Source of the DNA: an uncultured Porphyromonadaceae bacterium
Lineage (GTDB): Bacteria; Bacteroidota; Bacteroidia; Bacteroidales; Muribaculaceae
NCBI GenBank assembly: GCA_947177185.1
Contig: CAMWTJ010000018.1
Coordinates: forward strand, 1-35,220
Direction: 5' to 3'
Length of the DNA stretch: 35,220 nucleotides
A model generated the notes under the pieces. That model saw nothing but the letters and a program-made list of their open reading frames with translations. It had not been told where the DNA came from and did no database searches. Position numbers and translations under genes: made by a program. Positions 24,661-33,117 of the stretch are shown one piece after another (position 1 is the first letter of the stretch; each line of letters opens with the position of its first letter).

Positions 24661-25926
24661 ATGAAAAACACAATTATTGCTATAGCGGCATGCTCCGCAT
24701 TGTCGTGGGCTTGCACACCAGGCTCACACAGTTCTGCCGACGCGGCCACAGAGGCCGACACCATAAGTTCGCTCGAATACGTGCGGGCCATGGGCGCCGG
24801 ATGGAACCTCGGCAACCAGTTTGACAGCTACAACGACGGCGTAGCGTCCGAAACGGCATGGGGCAACCCGGCTGTGGGGCGCGAGCTTTTCGACAGCATA
24901 GCGGCGGCGGGATTCGGTTTTGTCCGCATCCCCGTCACATGGCTCGGACATGTAGGTCCCGCGCCCGACTACAGGATAGATTCGGCTTGGCTCGAGCGCG
25001 TGGCCGAAGTCGTAGGCTACGCCGAGCAGGCCGGCCTCAAAGCCATAGTCAACATACACCACGACGGCGCCGACTCGCAGCATTGGCTCAACATCAAAGC
25101 CGCTGCCGCCGATTCCGCCGCCGACGCGCAGGTGAAAGCCCGGCTCGGCTCCATGTGGGCGCAGATAGCGCGCCGATTTGCCGACAAAGGCACGTTCCTC
25201 GTGTTTGAAGCCGCCAACGAAATACACGACGGCGGATGGGGATGGGGCGACAACACGCGCGACAACGGACGCCAGTACACCACGCACAACGGCTGGATGC
25301 AAACCTTCGTTGACTCCGTGCGCGCCACCGGCGGCAGCAACGCCACCCGCTTCCTCGGCATACCCGGCTACTGCACCAACCCGCGCCTGACCATCGACCA
25401 TCTGAAACTGCCGGCCGACAGCGTGCCCGACCGCCTGCTTGTGGCCGTGCATTTCTACGACCCCGTGTCGTTTGCCATAAACGCCGAAAAAACAGAATGG
25501 GGGCACACCGCCGACGCCGACAAAAAAGAGTCGTGGGGCGACGAACAGAACGTGACCGACGTGTTCGACGCTCTGAAAGCGCGCTTTGCCGACCGCGGCA
25601 CGGCAGTCTACATCGGCGAGGCCGGATGCGGCAACCGCGACAGCGAGCGCGCCGAGGCTTTCCGACGCTACTACATGGAATACGTGTGGCGCGCGGCCAC
25701 CGAGCGCGGCATAGCCGTGGCCTACTGGGACAACGGCTACAACACCACCGGCCATGAAGCCTTCGGGCTGTTCGACCGCAACACCGGGGCTTTCTTCAGC
25801 CCTGCCGCGCGGGCCGCGGCTGAGGCCATCACGCGAGGCACATGTCCGGCCGATTCAAGCCGCACACTTGTCGACGTCTACGCCGACGCTCCTTTTGCAG
25901 ACAACAATCAATCAACAAATAAATGA
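24661..25926 (+). CDS. GH5 family endoglucanase-type lipoprotein
   Basis: I choose ATG 24661 (MKNTIIAIAACSALSWACT), since it starts a lipoprotein signal with Cys18; the protein is 421 aa. The GH5 (beta/alpha)8 domain spans about 40-405: MGAGWNLGNQFD opening, VRIPVTW, NIHHDG, catalytic acid/base Glu187 in NEIHDGGWGWG, VHFYDP, and nucleophile Glu320 in YIGEAG. It should cleave beta-1,4-linked glucans or related hemicelluloses. The residues after Cys18 (TPGSHSS) lack the acidic surface-export signal, so it probably stays on the periplasmic side. It overlaps the next, clearly paralogous GH5 gene by 4 bp. No SusC/SusD pair is in the window. Exact substrate unknown. Confidence 0.9.
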   Translation: MKNTIIAIAACSALSWACTPGSHSSADAATEADTISSLEYVRAMGAGWNLGNQFDSYNDGVASETAWGNPAVGRELFDSIAAAGFGFVRIPVTWLGHVGPAPDYRIDSAWLERVAEVVGYAEQAGLKAIVNIHHDGADSQHWLNIKAAAADSAADAQVKARLGSMWAQIARRFADKGTFLVFEAANEIHDGGWGWGDNTRDNGRQYTTHNGWMQTFVDSVRATGGSNATRFLGIPGYCTNPRLTIDHLKLPADSVPDRLLVAVHFYDPVSFAINAEKTEWGHTADADKKESWGDEQNVTDVFDALKARFADRGTAVYIGEAGCGNRDSERAEAFRRYYMEYVWRAATERGIAVAYWDNGYNTTGHEAFGLFDRNTGAFFSPAARAAAEAITRGTCPADSSRTLVDVYADAPFADNNQSTNK

Positions 25927-27491
25927 AAAGCACAATGTTAAAAAATCTCAAGCACCTCGGCGCAGCCTTTGTGGCCTGCGCTGCTCTCTGGGCATGCTCC
26001 GACGACAAGTACGAGCCTGATCCCATACCTACACCCGGCAACACCGAAGAGTATCTGTCGGTAGAAAGCGTGACACCCGACCAGGTAGAGGCTACCGGCG
26101 GAGAGGTCACCATCACCGTAAAATCGCATCGCGTGGCCACCGGCAAGGCTGCCGACGAGTGGGTGAAGCGCAGCACCTCCGAACGCAACGACGACGTTAT
26201 GACGTTCGTCTATACCGTGTCGGCCAACGAAGGCATCGAGCGCACCACCACCATCACTTTCAGCTGCGGCGAACTCACAGCCGACGCCACCATCTCGCAG
26301 AAAGGCGCCATCATAGGCCCGGGCCCGACACCTCCCGTGATTCAGGAAGCCGCCAACTCGGTGGAAATGGCCAAACTCATGTCGCTCGGATGGAACCTCG
26401 GCAACCAGTTTGACTCGCACAACAACGGCGTGGCGTCCGAAACCGCATGGGGCAATGCCGCCACCACACAGGCACTGTTCATGCAGCTTGCCCAAAGCGG
26501 CATCAAGGCTGTGCGCATCCCCGTCACCTGGCTCGGCAAATTCGGCTCCGCTCCCGACTATAAGATAGACGAAGCATGGCTCAACCGCATAGCCGAAGTC
26601 GTAGGCTACGCCGAAAACGCCGGCCTCTATGCCATCATCAACATGCACCACGACGGCGCCAATTCCGCCTACTGGCTCGACATCAAGGGCGCTGCCACCG
26701 ACGCATCGAAGCAGGCAGCCATCAAAGAGCAGATTACAGCCATGTGGGGACAGATTGCCGCACGCTTCGCCGACAAAGGCCATTTCCTCATGTTTGAAGC
26801 CTTCAACGAAATCCACGACGGCGGATGGGGCTGGGGCGACAACCGCAAGGACGGCGGCAAACAGTACGCCGCACTCAACGAGTGGAACCAGACCTTCGTC
26901 GACGCCGTGCGCGCCGCCGGCGGCTACAACGCCACCCGCTTCCTCGGCATCCCCGGCTACGTGACCAACCCCGCTCTCACCATGGACCACCTCGTGCTCC
27001 CCAACGACCCCGCCGGCGCCGACCGTCTGCTTGTGGCCGTGCATTTCTACGACCCCACACAGTTTGCCATCGAAGCCACAGCCACCGAATGGGGCCACAC
27101 CGGCAATCCCGCCAACACTGCCGGCTGGGGCGACGAAGCCAACGTAACAGACACGTTCGACAAACTCGCCAACAAGTACATCAGCGCCGGCCACGGCGTG
27201 TACGTGGGCGAATGTGGCGCCACCACCCGCAGCACCGAGCGCGACGAAGCGTTCCGCCTTTACTACATAGAATATGTGTTCAAGGCAGCAGCCGACCGCG
27301 GCCTGGCCATGTTCTTCTGGGACAACGGCTCCGCCGCCACCGGCAAGGAAGCCTTCGGCCTGTTCAACCACACCACCGGCCGCTTCATAAGCTCCAAGGC
27401 TGAAGCCGCCGTGGCCACCATGGTCAAGGCCTTCACCACCGACGACCCCGCCTACACGCTCCAGAGCGTCTACGACAACGCCCCGCAGTAA
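25923..27491 (+). CDS. BACON-GH5 surface lipoprotein endoglucanase
   Basis: This 522-residue protein has a lipoprotein signal ending LWAC with Cys25. The following SDDKYEPD matches the S-D-D type lipoprotein export signal of Bacteroides, so it is probably surface-exposed. A BACON domain occupies about 45-128 (VESVTPDQVEATGGEVTITV ... TISQKG), as often found before Bacteroidetes glycan-binding or hydrolase domains. After a Pro/Gly linker the GH5 catalytic domain runs from about 145 to 515, with acid/base Glu296 (NEIHDGGWGWG) and nucleophile Glu430 (YVGECG). Long identical stretches with the upstream gene show a tandem duplication. The pair may attack the same polysaccharide outside and inside the outer membrane. 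Confidence 0.93.
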   Translation: MKSTMLKNLKHLGAAFVACAALWACSDDKYEPDPIPTPGNTEEYLSVESVTPDQVEATGGEVTITVKSHRVATGKAADEWVKRSTSERNDDVMTFVYTVSANEGIERTTTITFSCGELTADATISQKGAIIGPGPTPPVIQEAANSVEMAKLMSLGWNLGNQFDSHNNGVASETAWGNAATTQALFMQLAQSGIKAVRIPVTWLGKFGSAPDYKIDEAWLNRIAEVVGYAENAGLYAIINMHHDGANSAYWLDIKGAATDASKQAAIKEQITAMWGQIAARFADKGHFLMFEAFNEIHDGGWGWGDNRKDGGKQYAALNEWNQTFVDAVRAAGGYNATRFLGIPGYVTNPALTMDHLVLPNDPAGADRLLVAVHFYDPTQFAIEATATEWGHTGNPANTAGWGDEANVTDTFDKLANKYISAGHGVYVGECGATTRSTERDEAFRLYYIEYVFKAAADRGLAMFFWDNGSAATGKEAFGLFNHTTGRFISSKAEAAVATMVKAFTTDDPAYTLQSVYDNAPQ

Positions 27492-27519
27492 GAGCCGCGC
27501 GCATACCGCACACACACCG

Positions 27520-27556
27520 ACACCCTGCCCCGTCGACGCACCGGGCAGGGTGTTTT
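27520..27556 (+). terminator. terminator of GH5 operon
   Basis: An 11-bp stem ACACCCTGCCC/GGGCAGGGTGT with a 12-nt loop (itself starting with the palindrome CGTCGACG) is followed by TTTTG. It is a textbook intrinsic terminator 28 bp after the stop. Confidence 0.9.
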
Positions 27557-27600
27557 GCGCAAGAGCGGCGCGCCCGTTCGGATTTTTGACAAAAAAAACG

Positions 27601-27608
27601 TATCTTTG
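27601..27608 (+). promoter_or_regulatory. -7 box of tricorn-CPA2-mltF operon
   Basis: TATCTTTG matches the -7 box and lies 38 nt before the tricorn ATG. A TTTTTG sits too close (12 nt) to be an ideal -33 box. It follows directly after the GH5 terminator, which supports a new transcription unit. Confidence 0.55.
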
Positions 27609-27646
27609 CGGGATAATAGACAAAATCCACATTTCATCTCCAGGAT

Positions 27647-30600
27647 ATGAAAAAACTGATTGCTTTGCTGGCTCTCTCCGCGCCGGCAGCGTTCGCAGCC
27701 ACCACCACACCCCTGTGGCTGCGCGATGTGAAAATATCGCCCGACGGCCACCATATAGCGTTCTGCTACAAAGGCGACATCTGGACGGTGCCCGCTACCG
27801 GCGGCACCGCGGCGCGCCTCACCTCCGCCTCCAGCTATGAGGCCAACCCCGTATGGAGCCCCGACGGGACTAAGATAGCGTTCGCTTCCGACCGCAACGG
27901 CAACATGGACGTCTACGTAGTCGACGCCACCGGCGGCGCACCGCAGCGCCTCACTTACAACTCCGCCGCGGAGATACCCGAGGCGTTCACCCCCGACGGC
28001 GCGTCGGTGCTTTTCTCCGCCGCCATACAGGACCCCGCCCGCAGCGCGCTGTTCCCGTCGGCGCGCATGACCGAGCTCTATGCCGTGCCGGCGTCCGGCG
28101 GCGCCACCACGCGCGTACTGGCCACTCCGGCGCGCTATGTGAGCTGGGAGCCCGGCGGCGAGTCCTTCCTGTATCAGGACGTGAAAGGCTTTGAGGACGA
28201 ATGGCGCAAGCACCACACGTCCGGCGTCACACGCGACATATGGCGCTACGACACCCGTAGCGGAAGCCACACCAACCTTACCGCCCGCCGCGGCGAGGAC
28301 ACCAACCCCGCCGCCGCTCCCGGCAAGACATATTTCCTGAGCGAGCGCGACGGCGGCTCCATGAACGTCTACACACTCGACGGCGACGGCAAGGTGGCGC
28401 CGGTGACACACTTCACCACGCATCCCGTGCGCTTCCTGTCGCGCGGCGCCGACGGCACCCTCTGCTTCACCTACGACGGCGAAATCTACACCATGCGCGA
28501 AGGGTCCGAGCCCGCCAAGGTGGCCATAGCGCTCGTGGACGAATCGCTCCCCGACATTGAAAAACTGTCGGCCGGTCGCGGCGCCTCCGAAGCATCGCCC
28601 TCGCCCGACGGAGAAATGATGGCCCTGGTGTATCGCGGCGACGTGTTTGTAACGTCGGTGGAATACGAAACCACCGCGCGTGTCACCGACACCCCGCAGG
28701 CCGAAAGCGGAGTGCAGTGGAGCCCCGACGGCAAAAAGCTGGTGTATGCGTCGGAACGCAACGGACGCAGCAATATCTACACCGCCGAAATGGCGCGCCC
28801 GGATGCCGACGGCAATTTTGCCAACGCCACGGCCTTCACAGAAAAAGCCCTGTTTGCCGACGACGGCCACGAGCGCAGCTGCCCGCAGTACTCGCCCGAC
28901 GGCAAAAAACTCGCGTTCGTGCTTGACCGCACGCGCCTGGCCGTGCTCGACATAGCTTCAGGCACCGTGCGCGAACTCACCGACGGTTCCACCCACCCGC
29001 AGCGCAACGGGCGCTTCGGCTATGCGTGGAGTCCCGACTCGCGGTGGATAGCGCTCGACATAGTGGCCCGCCGCCATGAGCCCTACAGCGACGTGGCCAT
29101 CATCAACGTGGCCGACGGCACCATCACCAACCTCACCAACAGCGGATACTTCGACGAAACCATGCGCTGGGTACTCGACGGCAACGCCATACTTTTCGGC
29201 AGCGAACGCTACGGCATGCGCAACCACGCCTCGTGGGGCTCGCAGTACGACGCCATGCTGGTGTTCCTGAACCGCGACGCCTACGACCGCTTCATGCTCA
29301 GCGAGGAAGACTACGCCCTGCGCAAGGAGCTGGACAAGAAAGCCACGAAAAAAGACGAAAAAACCGACAGCAAGAAATCAAAAAAGGATAAAAAAGACGA
29401 TGCTGCCGACGAGAAGAAATCCGACAACACCATAGTCGTGGAACTCGACGGCATAGACAAGCGCGTGGTGCGCCTGACACCGATGTCGGCCGATATGATC
29501 GACGCCGTGATCACATCCGACGGCGAAACACTCTACTTCACCACACAGGCCGACGACGGCGCCAACCTCTGGAAGCTCGCTCTCCGCGACGAGGATGGCT
29601 CCATGGAGATGGTCAAGAAAGTGAGCGGCGGAGCCCGTTTCGATGTCAGCGCCGACGGCAAAAACATGTTCCTCACGGGCTCGTCGCTGCGCAAGTTCGA
29701 CCCCAAGAGCGCCAAACTCACGCCCATATCCTACAACGCCACCATGCGCCTCAACCACGACGCCGAACGCGACTATATGTTCGACTACGTGGCCCGCGAA
29801 GAGGCCGAACGCTTCTACACGGCCGACATGCACGGCGTGGACTGGAAAGCCATGACGGAAGCCTACCGCAAGTTTATGCCGCACATTTCCAACAACTACG
29901 ATTTCGCCGAACTGCTGAGCGAATGGCTGGGCGAGCTGAACGTCAGCCACACCGGCGGACGCTATTCCGCGCCCGCGTCGCGTCAGGCCGACCGCACGGC
30001 CTCGCTCGGACTGCTCTACGACTACAGCTACGCCGAACCCGGCCTGCGTGTGGACGAGGTAGTGACAGGCGGCCCCTTCGACAAAGCATCGTCGAAGATG
30101 GCGCGCGGATGCGTAATCGAGGCCATCAGCGGCCGCACGCTCACCCACGACACCGACTACGCCGAGCTGCTGGCCGACCTGGCCGGCCGCAAGACCCTCG
30201 TGCGCTTCCGCACGCCCGCGGGCGCCATCGAGGAAGAGGTGGTGCTGCCCGTGTCGGCAGGAGCCTTCTCCGGCCTGCTCTATGAGCGATGGGTCGACGC
30301 TCGCCGTGCCGAAGTCGACAGCCTCTCGGGCGGACGCCTCGGCTACGTGCACATCGAATCGATGGGCGACGACAGCTTCCGACGCGTCTACAGCGACCTG
30401 CTCGGACGATACAACGACCGCGAGGGCGTGGTGGTCGACATCCGCTGGAACGGCGGAGGCCGACTCCACGAAGACATCGAAGTGCTGCTCAGCGGCGAAA
30501 AATACCTCACGCAGGAAATACGCGGCACCGCCACATGCGACATGCCTTCTCGCCGATGGAACAAACCGAGCATCATGCTCATGAGCGAGGCATGCTACAG

Positions 30601-30895
30601 CAACGCCCACGGCACACCGTGGGTCTACAAGCAGCGCGGCATCGGACGCCTTGTGGGAGCCCCAGTGGCCGGCACCATGACATCCGTCAACTGGGTGCGC
30701 ATGCAGGACCCCACCATGGTGTTCGGCATACCCGTAATAGGCTACCGCCTGGCCGACGGCAGCGTGCTTGAAAACCAGGAGCTCGAGCCCGACGTGCGCG
30801 TGCTCAACACTCCCGAAGGCATAGCCGCCGGACGCGACGACCAGCTGCGCACGGCTGTGGAAGAGCTGCTCCGCGAAATCGACTCCAGCAAATGA
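27647..30895 (+). CDS. tricorn protease homologue (S41 family)
   Basis: The 1082-residue protein has a signal peptide (KKLIALLALSAPAAFA), so it acts in the periplasm. The N-terminal half carries many PD40/WD40-like blades with the recurrent SPDG core (VKISPDGHHIAF, VWSPDGTKIAF, QWSPDGKKLVY), forming beta-propellers that gate substrate. A Lys/Asp-rich low-complexity insert lies at about 564-593. The C-terminal half has the tricorn C1 region, a PDZ-like domain (about 770-870) and the S41 protease domain, with catalytic Ser985 in EACYSNAHGTPW. It should degrade peptides or misfolded proteins. Its stop overlaps the CPA2 antiporter start by 4 bp (ATGA). Length and domain order are normal for Bacteroidetes tricorn proteins. 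Confidence 0.93.
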   Translation: MKKLIALLALSAPAAFAATTTPLWLRDVKISPDGHHIAFCYKGDIWTVPATGGTAARLTSASSYEANPVWSPDGTKIAFASDRNGNMDVYVVDATGGAPQRLTYNSAAEIPEAFTPDGASVLFSAAIQDPARSALFPSARMTELYAVPASGGATTRVLATPARYVSWEPGGESFLYQDVKGFEDEWRKHHTSGVTRDIWRYDTRSGSHTNLTARRGEDTNPAAAPGKTYFLSERDGGSMNVYTLDGDGKVAPVTHFTTHPVRFLSRGADGTLCFTYDGEIYTMREGSEPAKVAIALVDESLPDIEKLSAGRGASEASPSPDGEMMALVYRGDVFVTSVEYETTARVTDTPQAESGVQWSPDGKKLVYASERNGRSNIYTAEMARPDADGNFANATAFTEKALFADDGHERSCPQYSPDGKKLAFVLDRTRLAVLDIASGTVRELTDGSTHPQRNGRFGYAWSPDSRWIALDIVARRHEPYSDVAIINVADGTITNLTNSGYFDETMRWVLDGNAILFGSERYGMRNHASWGSQYDAMLVFLNRDAYDRFMLSEEDYALRKELDKKATKKDEKTDSKKSKKDKKDDAADEKKSDNTIVVELDGIDKRVVRLTPMSADMIDAVITSDGETLYFTTQADDGANLWKLALRDEDGSMEMVKKVSGGARFDVSADGKNMFLTGSSLRKFDPKSAKLTPISYNATMRLNHDAERDYMFDYVAREEAERFYTADMHGVDWKAMTEAYRKFMPHISNNYDFAELLSEWLGELNVSHTGGRYSAPASRQADRTASLGLLYDYSYAEPGLRVDEVVTGGPFDKASSKMARGCVIEAISGRTLTHDTDYAELLADLAGRKTLVRFRTPAGAIEEEVVLPVSAGAFSGLLYERWVDARRAEVDSLSGGRLGYVHIESMGDDSFRRVYSDLLGRYNDREGVVVDIRWNGGGRLHEDIEVLLSGEKYLTQEIRGTATCDMPSRRWNKPSIMLMSEACYSNAHGTPWVYKQRGIGRLVGAPVAGTMTSVNWVRMQDPTMVFGIPVIGYRLADGSVLENQELEPDVRVLNTPEGIAAGRDDQLRTAVEELLREIDSSK

Positions 30896-33081
30896 ACGTC
30901 GAGGGACTGATCACCGACCTCGCGTTCATACTGCTGCTGGGCGCGGGGGTCACCATTCTCTTCAAATGGATAAAGCAGCCCGTAGTGCTCGGCTACATCG
31001 TGGCCGGATTTCTCGCCAGCCCGCATTTTGAGTACCTGCCGTCGGTCACCACCGAGGCCAACATCGACTTCTGGGCACAGATAGGCATCGTGGTGCTGCT
31101 GTTTTCGCTCGGACTCGAATTCAGTTTCGGCAAGCTGATGAGCGCGGGCGGCTCGGCCGTGGTCACGGCGCTCGTGATAGTGGCAGGCATGATGGGCGCG
31201 GGCTATGCGGCCGGAAGGCTCATGGGCATGAACAGCATCAACAGCCTCTTTCTCGGAGGCATGCTGTCCATGTCGTCCACTACCATCATTATCAAGGCTT
31301 TCACCGACATGGGCCTGCGCCAGCAGAAATTCGCGTCGCTGGTGCTCGCGGTGCTTATCGTGGAGGACCTCTTCGCCGTGGTCATGATGGTGATACTGTC
31401 GTCCATCGCCGTCAACAACTCTGTGGAGGGCACCGAGCTGCTGTTCAGCATCGGCAAGCTGCTGTTTTTCCTCGTCATATGGTTTCTTGTCGGGGTGTAC
31501 GTGCTGCCGTCGCTGCTCAACCGCTGGCGCCGTTTCCTTAACAGCGAAACACTGCTCGTGGTGTCCATGGGCCTGTGCCTGGGCATGGCTGTGTTCAGCG
31601 TGTACTGCGGCTTTTCGCTGGCTCTGGGAGCGTTTGTCATGGGCAGCATACTGGCCGGCACGAGCTATGCCGAGCGCATCGAGCATGTGGTCACCCCCGT
31701 GCGCGACCTGTTCGGAGCCGTGTTCTTCATATCCGTGGGCATGATGGTCCAGCCCGCCGTGCTCGTGCAGTACTGGCCGTCGGTGCTTGTGCTTTCGGCC
31801 GTGGTGGTGACGGGCATGATAGTGTTCGGCACCTCGGGCATGCTCGTGACGGGTCAGACACTGCGCGTGGCCATACAGAGCGGTTTCTCGCTCACACAGA
31901 TCGGCGAATTCGCTTTTATCATTGCCACGCTCGGCATGAGCCTCGGAGTGCTTGAGCCCAACCTCTACCCCATAGTGGTGGCCGTGTCGGTGATAACCAC
32001 CTTCACCACCCCCTACTTCATCAGGCTTGCCACCCCGGCCTACGAGGCTGTGGAGCGGCGTCTGCCCCCGCGCCTGCATTTCCTCATCGACCGCTACCGC
32101 ACCGACGCGGTCAAGGAGCAGGCCACTCCCGGCGTATGGGCCATGATGCTGCGGCGCACTCTGCCCGCCGCGCTGTGCTACGCCATAGTCACCATAGCCA
32201 TCATAGTGGTGTGCCGCGGCTACGTGCTGCCGCTGCTGCACGGCCTGCTGCCCGAGTGGGCGGGCACGCTCACGGCGGTGCTCACACTGGCCGGCATGTC
32301 GCCGTTTCTTTTCGCTCTGGCGGTGCCGGTGCGCATACCGCCCGACATCGACGCCCCAGCGGCGCGTGTGCCGGCCATAGTGCTCAATATCTTCCGCTGC
32401 GTGCTGGCGGTGGCACTGGCCGCCTATGCTGTGAGCATCAGTTTCTCCTCACGCGCCACAGTGGCACTGGTGGCCGTGGTGGCCATAGTGATTGTGTTTG
32501 TGCTGTCGCGGCGTCTGCGCGCCAGCCTCGACCGCATCGAAACCAAATTCCGCGACAATCTCAACGAGCGCGAACTGCGCCGCAGCGGCATCAAGAACAC
32601 CGTGGTGGGCGACCTGCACCAGGCGTTCATGACCGTGGGCAGCGGTTGCGCGTTTGTGGGCGATCGGCTTATGGACAGCGACCTGCGCCGCCGCTACGGC
32701 ATCAACGTGGTGAGCATACAGCGCGACTCGCGCACCATACCCATCCCCAACGGGCGCACACGCATATTTCCGGGCGATGTGCTCGGCGTGATAGGCAACG
32801 ACGAGCAGCTCCGCTCGGTGCTTCCGGCCATCGAGGCCGAGCGCGTCCACGATGCCGCGCCGGCGGCCGACGTGCGGCTGACGTCGATACTTCTCGGGCC
32901 CACATCGCCGCTCATAGGCTCGACTCCGCGCAGTTCGTCGCTGCGCGACCGCTACGAGGCCGTGGCCGTGGCCGTGCACCGCGGCGACCAGTACATCGAC
33001 TCCGACCCCGACCTCGTGTTTGCCGAAGGCGATGTGTTGTGGCTTGTGGGCGACCGGCGCAAAATCGAAACACTGAAATAG
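30892..33081 (+). CDS. CPA2 family monovalent cation:proton antiporter with TrkA-C domains
   Basis: The 729-residue inner-membrane protein exchanges K+ or Na+ for protons. Residues 1 to about 385 form the Na/H-exchanger core of about 12 helices, including the VVLGYIVAGFLASP start and the LLLFSLGLEFSF and SMSSTTIIIKAF segments typical of KefB-like proteins. A further set of helices (about 425-545) follows, which is unusual. The C-terminus has two TrkA-C (RCK-C) like domains, about 560-650 and 660-729 (GDVLGVIGNDEQL, EGDVLWLVGD). I see no TrkA-N nucleotide-binding Rossmann domain. It is translationally coupled to the tricorn gene and followed after 36 bp by mltF. Confidence 0.9.
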   Translation: MNVEGLITDLAFILLLGAGVTILFKWIKQPVVLGYIVAGFLASPHFEYLPSVTTEANIDFWAQIGIVVLLFSLGLEFSFGKLMSAGGSAVVTALVIVAGMMGAGYAAGRLMGMNSINSLFLGGMLSMSSTTIIIKAFTDMGLRQQKFASLVLAVLIVEDLFAVVMMVILSSIAVNNSVEGTELLFSIGKLLFFLVIWFLVGVYVLPSLLNRWRRFLNSETLLVVSMGLCLGMAVFSVYCGFSLALGAFVMGSILAGTSYAERIEHVVTPVRDLFGAVFFISVGMMVQPAVLVQYWPSVLVLSAVVVTGMIVFGTSGMLVTGQTLRVAIQSGFSLTQIGEFAFIIATLGMSLGVLEPNLYPIVVAVSVITTFTTPYFIRLATPAYEAVERRLPPRLHFLIDRYRTDAVKEQATPGVWAMMLRRTLPAALCYAIVTIAIIVVCRGYVLPLLHGLLPEWAGTLTAVLTLAGMSPFLFALAVPVRIPPDIDAPAARVPAIVLNIFRCVLAVALAAYAVSISFSSRATVALVAVVAIVIVFVLSRRLRASLDRIETKFRDNLNERELRRSGIKNTVVGDLHQAFMTVGSGCAFVGDRLMDSDLRRRYGINVVSIQRDSRTIPIPNGRTRIFPGDVLGVIGNDEQLRSVLPAIEAERVHDAAPAADVRLTSILLGPTSPLIGSTPRSSSLRDRYEAVAVAVHRGDQYIDSDPDLVFAEGDVLWLVGDRRKIETLK

Positions 33082-33117
33082 CATCAACAATTGGCGGCGC
33101 ACGGGTGTTTTAATAGC

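Noticed and set aside
25938-27710. Long antisense frame opposite the BACON-GH5 gene (about 590 codons)
   Set aside because: It is a low-complexity Gly/Val/Ala product and a shadow of the real gene, and the duplicated upstream GH5 shows the same artefact.
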